DNA of 64,000 bases from assembly GCF_035222485.1 (NCBI RefSeq), contig NC_085921.1:3596001-3660000 (forward strand), in the 5' to 3' direction. This document shows positions 32,170 through 42,990 of this stretch, piece after piece. The stretch comes from Podospora pseudoanserina (lineage: Eukaryota > Ascomycota > Sordariomycetes > Sordariales > Podosporaceae). The notes below the pieces were generated by a model that saw only the letters and a program-made list of their open reading frames with translations, did not search any database and was not told the origin of the DNA. The translations under genes were made by a program, and so were the position numbers. Positions within the stretch are counted from its first letter, which is position 1. Each line of letters starts with the position of its first letter.

Positions 32170-34167
32170 TTAGTTCCCATACTCAAGGAAAGTAAACAAG
32201 CTCGTGTGCAGGATATTCATGGCCCTCTCAGCATCCCGCGATTCTATCACGCACGAGATGTTGATCTCGCTGGCACCTATATATAATTCAATCAGTCAGC
32301 ATATGATATGTCCCACAAGTGCCCTTGCACTCTGAAGGCAAAACATACCCTGAGAAATCATCTCGATATTAATCGAATTCTCACCCAACGTCGAAAACAT
32401 CTTGCCCGCAATACCCCTCATGTTCTTCATCTCGGCCCCTACCAGACTCAAAATCGTCATGTTGTGAATCACCGTCACATCGCCGCACTCCCTCAGCTCC
32501 TCCACAGCCTGGTTCAGGCTGTCATACTCGGAGCTGCCGTTATGTACCGCAATGGAAACATGCACCTCGCTCGTGGAGATCAAATCCACCGAGATACGCC
32601 TCTGGTTGAGGATGGAAAACACCCTTGCCAAAAAGGCGTGGGCAATCGACCTCTTGTTCGAGTGGATGTTGAGGATCGAGATCTTGTCCTTGACCGTCAC
32701 GGCAGTAGGACGCTTCGGCTTCTTGCGGGCCGATGGGTCGGATGGTTTCCTCGGCCGTTGGATCTGCTGATCGGCGGCCAGGGTAGGGTCTGGCTTGACG
32801 ATGGTGCCTTCGCCGCGGGGGTTCTTGACGTTCTTGATTCTGATGGGGATTGGGGGCTGGGCCTTGATCACTTGGTCCATGGTCAAGTGGTGGATGACTT
32901 CGGAGCCGTAAAAGGTCAACTCGGCGGCCTCGGCTGGGGTGATGGAAGGGATGAGTCTGGCGGTGGGGACCTTGGTAGGGTCGGCGGTGAAGATGCCATC
33001 AACTTCCTTCCAGATCTGAAGCTCATCAGCCCTGAGGCCGACAGCAGCCAGGGAAGCGCAGAGATCCGTGTAGCCACGGCCGATGTCACCATCCAAAAGA
33101 CTTCCAGGGACGTTACCGAAGAAGCCAGTGACGACTGGTACACGGTCCTCACACGCAAGGATCTTCTTGGCAATGACGGCGGTGACTTGACGGTAAAAGC
33201 CGGCATCGAGCCGCCCTGGGCTGTCAAGGTGTAGTACGTCAGCCAAGTCAACATACTCGGCATCGACTCCCTATGTCGTGTCAGTATTGTTCACCGTCGC
33301 AACCTATCCCTCAACAAAACTTACCCTGTCCTTGAGAAGATAAGTCATAAACCTACAGCTCAGCTTCTCACCAAAGCTCACCACCCTGTCCTTCGCCCTC
33401 GAGTTGATCTCCAAATTGAAGCGCTTAGCAGCCAAGAGATACTCATTGAGCAAGTGGCAGTCCTTCTCCGTATACTTCTTCACGGCCACGCTCAGCTCCG
33501 CATCTTTGATAAAAGTCTCGGCCGCATCCACATGATCATCCAGTATGTCCTGAACAATGCGCTTGGCCTCCTCCAGTAGCACATCCTGAGACTCCTCATC
33601 ACCAGCCGAGGCAACAATAGCCCTAAGCTTTTTGTACACCTCCAATAACCTATCCGCGCAACAAACAAGCACGTTGTCAGTCCATCAGGTAAACTTTCAG
33701 GTAACAGCAACGTGGGGCGTGCCGATCCGGGGGTGTGTGCGTGATATGTGGGGGAGAGGGGTCAAGGAAAAGAACACGGGGAATGCGGGATACCCCCAAA
33801 AGGGCATGGGAATTTCCAACATCCAGACACATACATGTCTCTCCCCAAACCTGCACATTCTCCCCCGTCCCGCACTCTCACAAGCGGTCTCTCCCGAAAA
33901 TTGACACCCCCAACCCATACCCCATACCCCATACCCCATACCCGACAGGGAAAAAAAACAAAAATCCAAAACTCACCTGCTCGTGGTCCCCGTCACCTTC
34001 TTCCCTGTGCTCCTCGCCGAGCACACCACCACCAGCCGATTATTCTCCACATGCGTCCTGATGATATCCTCCGCAATCCTATCAGGAAACTTGCCCACGC
34101 TCGTGCCACCAAACTTCTGCACCACCCACCCGTTCGTGCTGGTGTTTTTCAGTAGCGCTTGGACCAT
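32170..34167 (-). CDS. HOM3: Aspartate kinase
   Basis: First enzyme of the aspartate pathway to threonine, methionine and homoserine: ATP plus aspartate to 4-phosphoaspartate. Minus-strand exons are 34167-33977, 33649-33325, 33270-32349 and 32276-32170 (514 aa, close to the yeast 527). Junctions restore TTSR-LLEVYKK, LLKDR-GVDAEYVD and EMISQG-ASEINISC. The kinase motif VQKFGGTSVGKF is at residues 16-27; GFFGNVPGSLL and GRGYTDL follow. Two ACT-type regulatory segments (ISILNIHSNKRS; NMTILSLVGAEM) suggest threonine feedback. The first intron (327 nt) is unusually long here and holds a heptamer minisatellite. A TGACTCA site lies 80 bp upstream of the start. Confidence 0.96.
33914..33943. repeat. 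Heptamer minisatellite CCCATAC in HOM3 intron 1
   Basis: About four copies of CCCATAC head to tail within the first intron of HOM3. It is not the fungal telomere repeat. Confidence 0.85.
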
Positions 34168-34246
34168 TTTGTCGTTGTGTTTCTAGTGTACCGGCAGGCA
34201 AAAAAAATATTGCTTCTTCCGCTTTGCTGACCCTTGCTAGTGAGGG

Positions 34247-34253
34247 TGACTCA
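34247..34253 (+). promoter_or_regulatory. TGACTCA, Gcn4/CPC1-type site upstream of HOM3
   Basis: A perfect TGACTCA, the consensus for the general amino-acid control activator (Gcn4 in yeast, CPC1 in Neurospora), 80 bp upstream of the aspartate kinase start codon. A six-base core match occurs again at 34473-34478. Confidence 0.6.
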
Positions 34254-35211
34254 AAAAGACCGTTGGGTTTTGGCGGGGTATTCCTCAAAAATGAAAAGGA
34301 GAAGGAAAACGTCGAGTGAGAAACCGATGAAACGGTCTATATATCTCAACTCAACTCAATTCTCTCTCGGCTGTGTCTCAACAAGACCGGGAAGAAGGAT
34401 ACCACCAAAAAGCGCAATGGCTCCAATGGCTAGGCTGAGGAAAGATATATGAATGCTGAAGAGGGTGAGCGATGACTCTTCTCTTGTCCCCTGGTCCTGA
34501 GTGAAGTGGGGAGGGGTGTAATCTTTAAATATCAACAGTTAGCGCATTGAATGCCTTATATATAAAATTCAATAAAAGAAGAGAACCCTCCCCTCCCCCC
34601 CCCCGGAGACGCCCGACTGCTGCTGTCTGTCGTGAAGAGGTGAGTGAGAACGTGCAGTTCCTCGTGGGGCTTCGGGTGAGACACATATGCCCACTACCTA
34701 CTCAGTCACATGCTGCGCGGCGGGAGGGGATTGGAATTGGTAGGTTCGGGCAAGTGGAAGTATCCAGATGTTTTCGTGCTCGTGCAATGCGGGATATGAC
34801 CAACCACCTCCTGAAGATGAAATGAAGGGGTAAGTGAGGTGCAAGTACCTTTTTTATGTGGTGTATATACTGACACCCCAAAGGTCCAGGCGCAGGTGCC
34901 GTAGGTGTAGGTAGGTGGGCGGGCAAAATCCTCGTCCAGTAGTAGCAATTGGTTTTCAATGCAGTTGTTGAAAAAAATAAAGCCACACTCCCAAAAGAAA
35001 GCGGTATAACCTCTCGGTCTAGACAACCGGAAGGGATGTTTCGCCTTAACAACCTGGGCGAGGGCTCCGCATAAAAAACCGGAGAGAGAGTGAGATATCG
35101 GAGATGGAGGGGTGGTGGTAGTAAGAAAAAAAAGAATTAAGAAGCGGATGACTCCTCCGTTCAACACAAGCAATCAAGCCCCCGGTCCTGGTTCTCCAAA
35201 CTGTAACAAGG

Positions 35212-35272
35212 AAGAGAGAGAGAGAGAGAGAGAAGAAAAATGCGAGAGAGAGAGAAAGAGAGAGAGAGAGGA
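35212..35272. repeat. GA microsatellite
   Basis: Interrupted (GA)n of about 60 bp, CT-rich on the HOM3 sense strand, about 1.05 kb upstream of its start. Confidence 0.9.
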
Positions 35273-36322
35273 GACACAAAGGCCGATCCGGTAAAAAATC
35301 CCCCAAGGTAATCGAGCAACAACCCACACACCCCCAATCCGACCGAGTCACAACTGACAACAACCCCGGAAGGGGAAGGGAAGGGATATCGGATGCTCGT
35401 TACCGCGCCGGTACAGGCGTCTGGGGACCGCTGCGCTTGTTAGAGACCGCCTACTTCGGAGGCAGGGTTTTCGTGACTTTGCTGTCATTCATCAAACTCG
35501 CTGCTGGAGTACCTAGGAGTGTGGGGCCCGCCCGCCCGCCTGTGGTGGGGTCATGTCTGAAGTTTCGCGAACCGCCACGCTGGAGTGCATGTGAGATTTC
35601 GACAAGGAGAAATCGAGTTCCTGGCCACTTGCAGGCCACTTGTTCGTGGGTCTCGATGGATATGAATCGGGGTTGTTGCTGTTCAAGTCTGCATCTGACG
35701 TAGTAATGGCCCTTGAACGTGAACATCACGGTCATATTTGGAAGGATACACACACGGACGGGAATATATTCAGAGAGTAGTAACAACTTCAAAAAAGCCC
35801 TTTCAAATCGCCACAAAATCACGCCTTCGGGAGGCAACAATGCCTTCCACCCGGGCAATCAACACCGCCTAATATACAATTGTTCTCTCCTCTTCCTCTC
35901 AAGCAAAAAAAAAAAGATCTTTTGGTCTAAAAGAGCTAGGTATATCCGTATATGCCCCCTTTTCGCCAAATTTTTGAACACCTTTTCCCTTTTTCTGTCT
36001 CTGTTTCCCATGTGTCGAGTGGAGATTTCCGCTCACCCTGAATCCCGAATGATGTATGCACATTAATCCATAAATGCAACCACATCTTTCCTGTATATAG
36101 ACAGACGCCTCTCCCCATATATGAATATGCAAATTCCGCGGTGGTTAGGTCCCGTCTTTCATATGCGACGGGCACACGCGAACAATCGGCCTCTCCGTTC
36201 TCTCAAGGAGCTCAGATATCTGGGTCCATTTAGGTGACCGCACATCAGTCACCGATCGAGCAACCCGTTAACCTTGAGCATATCGTAAAGAGGATGTCTC
36301 CTCCCAGATATCCCTAGTTCAT

Positions 36323-38758
36323 TTACCGCTTCTTCTCCTCAACCTCCTCAACCTCCTCAGAATGCTCATCATACTCTTCCTCCCCCTGCTCCTCCAAGTC
36401 CTCCTCAATCTCCTCAGCCTCGGTAATGCGAGGACTGGCCGACGTGGGGACATCAGCGCCAGACATCTGCCACTCCATAAGCTTGCTGAAAGCGCTGTTG
36501 GGGTTGTTGCTCAGCTCAGTGTAGCTGCCAATTTCGGCCACGGTGCCTTCGCTGGACAGAACAATGATCTTGTCCGACCGTTTGATGGTGGAGAGTCTGT
36601 GGGCAATCGAGATGGTGGTGCTGCGTCCCTTGAGCAATTCGGCAAGGGCAGAGTTGACGAGAGTCTCAGATTCGGCGTCAAGTGCCGAGGTCGCCTCATC
36701 CAGGAGCAAAATATCGGGATCCTTGAGGAGAGCGCGAGCAATGGCGATGCGTTGCTTCTGCCCACCCGAGAGCTGGGCTCCACGGGCACCAACCTGCGTT
36801 TCCAAGCCATCAGGGAAGTCGCTGATGAAACCGCAGTTGGCCTTTTGAGCAGCCGCAATGATCTCCCATCTCTTAGCTTCGGGCCGTCCATACGAGATAT
36901 TCTCGGCAATGGTACCCGAAAAGAGCACGGGCTCCTGTGCGACCATGCCGATGCGTCGCCTAAGCGATTTGACGTTCATTGTCGAAATATCAACGCCATT
37001 GATAGTGATAGTGCCTGACGTTGGGTTGTAGAAGCGAAGCAACATGGAGGCTACAGTCGACTTGCCACCGCCGGAGGGACCAACAATACAGACATTGCTG
37101 CCAGAAGGAATCTCGAAATCAAGGCCGTTGAAGATAGCCACCGCCGGTCTCGTGGGATAAGCAAAGTGGACGTTGGAGAACTTGATAGGGCCCTGCGCCG
37201 ACTTGACTTTCGTGCCGACAGTTTGGTGAATGCTGGGCTTTCGGTCCTGGAGCTCAAAAAGACGACTAGCAGCACCAACACCCTTCATCAGTTCCGAGTA
37301 GAAGCCGCTGACACCGAACAAACTGGACCCTGCAAAGACGGTGTACATCATAAAAGACGTCAAGTCGCCCAATGTCATGGCCCCAGTCCGAACAAGGTTG
37401 CCTCCCACAATGAGCATGGCCAGGATAGTCATGTTGCCCGCCCAACTGGTAGAAGCGAAGAATGTGCCAGAAATGATAGCATCCCGTCTGCCGAGCGCAA
37501 AGATCTTCTTGACCTGCTTGCTGTACCGTCCAATCTCTTGAACCTCGCCGGCAAAAGCCTGACTCGTCTTGATGTTGCCCAATCTTTCCTCTGCAATCTT
37601 CATAAGCGTGCCGACATTCTTTTGAATCTGTCGACTGAGGTTGCGAATCGAACGGCCGTACAAGACAGCGCCGATACCGATAGGAGGGACCATAACAAGG
37701 ATAATAGACGTCAGCTTCGGGCTTAGCCAAGCCATGGCGACAAATCCAGCAGCACCGCTAACCAAAGATCGAAGACCATCCGAGACGTTCTGCGTGATAC
37801 TCTTGCCGACAATGACCGTATCCGAGTTGAGCCTCGAGATCAAGTCACCGACCCGGTTGGCATCAAAGAACTCGGCATCCTGAACATACGTCCTCCGGTA
37901 AAGCTGCGTCCTCAACCTAGCCACAACGCGCTCGCCAACAATTCTGAGCAGGATGATCCGCCCAAAGTTGGCAGTCGCACCAATGGTAAGCACAGCAGCA
38001 AGTCCGCAAAAGAACTGTGTCAGAGTAAGCCCAAATAGCCTAACCTCGTCGGCAGCTTCCTTGGTGGAGAGATCCAGAATACGGCCCACGGAGAAGGGAA
38101 TCGACATGGTGACACTGGAAGAAATGAGCAGCAGGACAAAGGCCACGCCCAGCCATCTGAGCTCAGGCCGGGCGATCTTGATCAGACGCCAGACCTCAGC
38201 CCAGCCAGGCTTGCCTTCCTGACCTTTCCCTTCCTTGGACAAGCGCGCCGCCATGTTGATGTGCGCAGCCTTGGCCGCCTTTGCGCTCTTTTGGAATCCA
38301 TGTGCCTTGAGGTGCTGATCCACCTCTTCCTCCTTTTCCTCTTGTTCCTCTTGTGTTGAAGACTGCTGGTCCTTTTTGGCAACAGCCTGCTCTGGGTTTG
38401 GTGGTGACGTAGATAACCGGCGAAGAATGTTGATCGGCGACGTCCATGTTGGCTGGGCAAGCCTAGGTCGTAGTCCGAGTGATGATTGTGGTGAACATGT
38501 TGGTGTTGCTGCCGCGGGGGTCCTCCCCGCTCCCACGCGGGAGGAGAAGTGGCGGCAGGGTTGGAGCTTTGCGGGAGCTGCGGCCGAGGATGGCCTCAGC
38601 GTCTGGAACGCATCCCGGGATAATATCAGCGACGCTGGTGATGGTGAAGGTGCGAGTAAGGGCGCATTTGCATAGCCTATCCCGCCTGCACATAATGTGC
38701 GTTGCGGGAGCAGAGCCGCGCGGCGAAAAGCAGCCGCTGCGACCGCCCCCGAAACCAT
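36323..38758 (-). CDS. MDL1: Mitochondrial half ABC transporter, Mdl type
   Basis: Half-size ABCB exporter of the inner mitochondrial membrane; yeast Mdl1/Mdl2 export peptides from the matrix. Single exon, 811 aa. The N-terminus is Ala/Arg/Ser-rich with few acids (presequence-like). A Glu/Gln-rich linker leads to six predicted membrane helices from about residue 200 (WLGVAFVLLLISSSVTMSIP onward). The nucleotide-binding domain has Walker A GPSGGGKST (near 560), signature LSGGQKQRIAIARALL (near 660) and Walker B ILLLDEATSALD, so catalysis should be intact. It ends with an acidic Glu-rich tail. Assignment to Mdl1 versus Mdl2 is not resolved; Atm1 is less likely by sequence. Confidence 0.9.
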   Translation of the reverse strand: MVSGAVAAAAFRRAALLPQRTLCAGGIGYANAPLLAPSPSPASLILSRDAFQTLRPSSAAAPAKLQPCRHFSSRVGAGRTPAAATPTCSPQSSLGLRPRLAQPTWTSPINILRRLSTSPPNPEQAVAKKDQQSSTQEEQEEKEEEVDQHLKAHGFQKSAKAAKAAHINMAARLSKEGKGQEGKPGWAEVWRLIKIARPELRWLGVAFVLLLISSSVTMSIPFSVGRILDLSTKEAADEVRLFGLTLTQFFCGLAAVLTIGATANFGRIILLRIVGERVVARLRTQLYRRTYVQDAEFFDANRVGDLISRLNSDTVIVGKSITQNVSDGLRSLVSGAAGFVAMAWLSPKLTSIILVMVPPIGIGAVLYGRSIRNLSRQIQKNVGTLMKIAEERLGNIKTSQAFAGEVQEIGRYSKQVKKIFALGRRDAIISGTFFASTSWAGNMTILAMLIVGGNLVRTGAMTLGDLTSFMMYTVFAGSSLFGVSGFYSELMKGVGAASRLFELQDRKPSIHQTVGTKVKSAQGPIKFSNVHFAYPTRPAVAIFNGLDFEIPSGSNVCIVGPSGGGKSTVASMLLRFYNPTSGTITINGVDISTMNVKSLRRRIGMVAQEPVLFSGTIAENISYGRPEAKRWEIIAAAQKANCGFISDFPDGLETQVGARGAQLSGGQKQRIAIARALLKDPDILLLDEATSALDAESETLVNSALAELLKGRSTTISIAHRLSTIKRSDKIIVLSSEGTVAEIGSYTELSNNPNSAFSKLMEWQMSGADVPTSASPRITEAEEIEEDLEEQGEEEYDEHSEEVEEVEEKKR

Positions 38759-39779
38759 GACGAGTGCTTTCTAAGCTCGAGCTGGCTGTATGAGAGAATT
38801 CCAAGTCGTCGTTGGGATGGAAGTGGGCCTCGCTATCTCGAGAAGATCCAATATTCGGGGGTTGTCATGTCGACCAAGCGCAGGCCGTAGTGTGCGCAGT
38901 TGTCGGCCTCAGGGCGCGTCGAATTCCATGTGAATCACGGAGCAATGGGGGAGCGGAAGTGAATGGAAGAAAAATCGCTGCTCGGATGGATGAGGTTCGG
39001 TCGCAGTCCCGGCTGCCAAATGGGATCCCTGTCGATAAATTGCTGGGCATCGGGATTCCGTCATCCTAATCGCCGAGGCGGCAAGCGTGGGGTCCACTGT
39101 GCGGTTTGAGCCTGAACGGGCCGGATGCGGTTTTTCTTCGTGGCTTCCCGGTGCCTGCCAGGTGGCAGGTGCAATTACTCTTTAGTGCAGACATATGACC
39201 AAACTTAATCCCAAGCACTACCTACATAAGAGCCTACGAGCCTAGTCGATGCCAGTGAAGCGTAATGCCTCGGCTTGATCGCTATATAGTACAGCAACAA
39301 AACTATACACCTTGGAAAGTTCTGATTCGGAGAAAAGAGGAACTTCGGAGGAAAGCCTCAACTCCAGTCCAAATTCCAAAAACATCTGAACATAAATTGC
39401 CGTCATCTCTCAAACTGATTTTGGGAGAGAATGAAGGTCAAGGTAGAGTGGTTTTGGTTTTGGTTGTGCTTGCGGGCGGTTTTTCCCGTCTTGCCATGTG
39501 CAGTCGCTTAAAAGAGAGAATATTTGCCCCTGAATAAGAGCAAGTTGCGCATCAAATCTACACCTTTATATGCCACCACATGTTGTACATGCGCAGAAAC
39601 GGCAAATATATATTTCACAAGAGAACAGATACGCAACTCACGTAACAGGAAGTAAACCTTCAAGATACCGTTCAACCGGGTATCATTTTCATCCTTTTTT
39701 TATATCCCATCTATCTATCATTATTTATATCTTAAACCCCTTTTCGCCACCCTCTCTTCCACCCCTCTCTTGTCTCCGT
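38759..39779. promoter_or_regulatory. MDL upstream region and THR1 3' flank
   Basis: 1021 bp between two minus-strand genes; mainly the presumed MDL promoter. Nothing recognisable as a gene or repeat. Confidence 0.45.
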
Positions 39780-41006
39780 TTACTTCGTCCTCACCACCGT
39801 CGTCCCCTCCGCCGGCTCCAGCACCTTCCAGCTGCACGTAATCTTGTTCTCCTCAAACTTCTTGATGATCCTGCTGGCAATCCCCTCAAAGTTGCTCGTC
39901 GCCAACGCCAGAATCGTCGGCCCGGCACCAGACAAGCAAACGCCCAACAGCCCCGGCTGCGTAGCAGGCGTCATGCTCTCCACAATCTCCGTCAGCCCCG
40001 GAATGAGCGTCTGCCTGTACGGCTGGTGCAGCTTATCCTGCATAGCAAGATAGATCAGCTCCGGATCAGGCGGGCTCTGGCCCAGCGCAACCGGCAAAAG
40101 CGCTATCCTCTGGAGGTTGAATGTCTGTTTCCCATAAAAATCAGCATCACTCAACCCCCCACTGTCCGTTCCTCACCCATCCAGAAAACGAAAAAAAAAA
40201 AGAAAAAAAAAAGAAGAAAAAAAACTTACCACATCGTTCCTAGGATACTCCGCCGGTAAAACCTGCCTGGCCTTCGCCGTAGGCACCTCAAACTCGGGAA
40301 TGATGGCCACAGCCTTGATCTCCCCCGCCCAAGGGAACTTGATATGGTGCCCAATCCCCACCGGCGGCTCAGGAGGTCTATCCCCCGTGTCAACTCCCCC
40401 CTGCGGCGCAGGCAACACCTCACTGAGCGGGATCTCCACCCTCGCCGTGTCCTCGGGCGTCAACGGCTTCAGGTAAGTCCCGACAAACCCGCCAAACAAC
40501 GAAGCCCCAACATTGTCAGGATGTCTCTCTGTCCCATATATCAGCAACCGTTTCCCCAAATCATCCCAAAAAGACTCACCAATCATCAAAATAAAATCAA
40601 ACAACCTCTCCATGGTCAAATGGTGCAACCCGCCCACCTCCTTCCCCAACATCACCCCCGCCACAACCGCCGTCCCGCTCGACCCAAGCCCCCTCCCCAA
40701 CGGAATAGGGTTCTTGACATGGATGTGCGTGTTCTTGGGAAAGGCCCTCTGGTCGTGACACCGGAGCACGTACAGCGCCACCCTCGTGATGAGATTCACC
40801 TCCGGGTCAAGGGAAATCTCATCCTCCCCTTCCCCTTCGTATGTGATCTTGCAGTTGAGGGGGTAATTCTCTGTTGAAGATGCAGGTGGGTCGACAGTGA
40901 CGTGCAGCTCCAGGAACATTGACAGGGCGAGGCCGATGACGTCGAAGCCCGGGCCGATATTGGCGGAGGAGCAAGGGGATCTGATGACAAAAGATTGGGA
41001 GGCCAT
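39780..41006 (-). CDS. THR1: Homoserine kinase
   Basis: GHMP kinase that phosphorylates homoserine on the way to threonine. Minus-strand exons are 41006-40580, 40528-40230 and 40124-39780 (356 aa; yeast Thr1 is 357). The first intron (51 nt, GTGAGT...GACAG, branch TGCTGAT) is in frame and stop-free; its removal gives DFILMIERHPDNVGAS, the family sequence. The second (105 nt) is packed with a purine tract. The ATP-binding GHMP motif PLGRGLGSSGTAV lies near residues 103-115, and GVCLSGAGPTILAL is the C-terminal motif. HOM3 of the same pathway is about 5.6 kb away on the same strand, with the ABC transporter between. Confidence 0.96.
40529..40579 (-). other. In-frame stop-free intron in THR1
   Basis: 51 nt from GTGAGT to GACAG with a GCTGAT branch-like motif. 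Splicing yields MIERHPDNV; read-through would insert 17 residues in the conserved core next to the HPDN motif. Confidence 0.9.
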
Positions 41007-41523
41007 GCTTGCTGGTTGAGGAGAGAAGAAGGGGTGTTACAAAGGGGTCGTGATGTCGGGAAGAGCCGCTCCCGTCGTGTGTGTGTCACACTCTCTCAGC
41101 CAAAACGTGTGAGTGGTCTGTGTAACACCTGGTGAATGAGTCGAAATATTTTTGTTGAACCATCTGCCCGCGCATCCACATCCACCCACCGGGTCAACCC
41201 CCGATCACGGAGTGTGGGGTCGCAGCCCACCCCTCCAGGGCCTGAGCGCCGCCAGCTTGGCTGAAGGTGCCCCGGGCCGCTTGTAACCGCTGCAACCTAC
41301 GCAGTACATTCACCTGATACTAAATTAAATTCACAATGATCAACAGTATCATGCCAAAAACACTGCTTGTATTGCATAATAAACTAATCCTACCAAAACG
41401 TTGCAGCAAACAAGGGGCCCGAATGTGTTCCTTCATCCATCACCCACAGAAGACGATTCAGCCATCCTATCATCTCACCTCTTACGATAAATCTGTCCAG
41501 CAGCCAGAATAATAACAACTCAA
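41007..41523. promoter_or_regulatory. THR1 upstream region
   Basis: 517 bp, mostly the THR1 5' flank. It has TGAGTCG at 41137-41143, one base short of the Gcn4/CPC1 consensus, about 130 bp upstream of the start. No gene. Confidence 0.45.
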
Positions 41524-42990
41524 CTAGCAATCAGAAGGGCAGACGAAGGCAGAATTGGCGATGCAGACCGACTTCTTGGCAGGGCTCTTGTCGAGCGTGC
41601 AAATCACCTTTTGCGCACCATCACCGTCTTTGGATGGCTCGGGAGCCTTCTGCTCCTTCTCGATCTTGGGAACGGCACCAAAGCGCGAGTTGCCCTGGTC
41701 CCAAATAGCGTAGATGGACTTCAAGAACGTGTCTCCAAGAATATCAAACGGCATGGAACCGCGCGACTGGACACCGCCGTAATAATTGCTCTCATCGGCT
41801 TCCGCAAAAATGAGATCCTCTTTCTGGATGACAAATTCTTTCCCACCGACAGCCACGCTAAACTCTGGAAGACTGTCAACCTTGATAGACTTAGGGATGA
41901 GATAGCCCTGGTACTTCTCGCTGTAGGCAGCTCCGTCGATCTTCTTGTACAGAGCGTCACAAGCCTCGTCTGAGATGAGCGCGAGGGTAGTGCCAGTGTC
42001 AGCAATGGCTTTGTTGTCAGACAGTTCGATCTTGTCACCATCAACGCTGGCACTCGTGCTGTCGAACATCCAGAAACCCTGAGAGTTGTCCACCTTGGCC
42101 CAGGTGATCTCCTCTCCGCATTTCTTGACCAGATCTTGATCGATCCAGCCAAAGGTATAGAAAGACTCGGGCTTGAGATCACGAGAGCTATAAAAGGCCG
42201 ATGTGAATAGCTCGGCTTCCTTGGGGATATCCTCCTGCTCAATCATGTTGTCGACTGGGGTTGGCTGAGGATCGCGGATGCCCATGGTCGAGTGTACAGT
42301 GTTGATTTGCTTGAAAGCCAGTCCAAGGAGACCGCCCATGACGCCCTGGCTGAATTGTGAGGACACATGCTTGGCCACCTCAACCGCTTGTTTCTTGATG
42401 ACGAGGCCACCAATGGAGATGGTATCCTGGCCAACAAAGCCGGACGCAGAGCTGCCATCACCGTACTCGATCTTCCAGCTTTTGTTGTGCATAGGTGCGA
42501 AGGTGCTGGACTGATCGTTCTTGAAAGCATCCGGACGAACCTGTGTTGGTAACTGTCAGCAGGCCATAGCAATCTGAAGGGGAGACGTTGTAGCAAATAC
42601 CCAGAGGTCGGCAGAGCCAGTGTCAAAGTCCAACAGGACTTTCTGAGGAGGGGTACCGATCAACACCTCGCAAAGGTACTCCATGTCACCTTGTTGGTCT
42701 TGGGCCCCAACCTCTCCCGGCTTGTTGTCTCCCGTCTTCTCAACGAGAGAGGTCCACATGTCGCGTATGGCCCCCACGGCAAACTTGCCAGAGGTCCAGT
42801 TGGTGCTCGGGTCGCGGATCTTGCCGGAGGTAAGAGGGCCTGGCTTGGTGGGCTGGAGGCCATAGCGGTTGATGGCAGAAGCGTAGGCCTTGGTGCCATG
42901 GCGCTGGAACTTGCTGTTGGGGATGGCCTTGACTTTGTGCAGGCCGAGCTCGGCGCGGAGCTTGGACTGGGCAATGAAGATGGACTCCAT
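41524..42990 (-). CDS. Pepsin-type (A1) aspartic protease
   Basis: Two-lobed aspartic endopeptidase with both catalytic DTG triads: LDFDTGSADLWV in the first lobe and IADTGTTLALI in the second. Minus-strand exons 42990-42601 and 42540-41524 (468 aa) flank a 60-nt intron placed right after DLW. The flap region shows IEYGDGSSASGF. The chosen start, MESIFIAQSKLRAELGLHKV, has a strong context but no signal peptide; the frame stays open to an ATG at 43122 that would add 44 residues with a leucine-rich hydrophobic core. The C-terminal tail is Lys/Pro/Cys-rich (KSVCIANSAFVCPSDC). Location (secreted, vacuolar or cytosolic) is therefore open. Confidence 0.9.

Larger units (their letters stand above)
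34168..36322. promoter_or_regulatory. Long HOM3 upstream region and MDL 3' flank
   Basis: 2155 bp, the longest gene-free stretch here. Both flanking genes are on the minus strand, so most of it should be HOM3 promoter and leader. It holds four TGACTC-core sites (34247, 34473, 35149 and, inverted, 35345), a GA microsatellite and several short T/A tracts. No coding frame was recognised. Confidence 0.5.

Noticed and set aside
32308-33234. 308-codon plus-strand open frame opposite HOM3.
   Set aside because: Antisense to conserved aspartate kinase exon 3; composition only.
33914-33943. Interstitial telomere tract.
   Set aside because: The unit is CCCATAC, not the fungal CCCTAA, and it lies inside a HOM3 intron.
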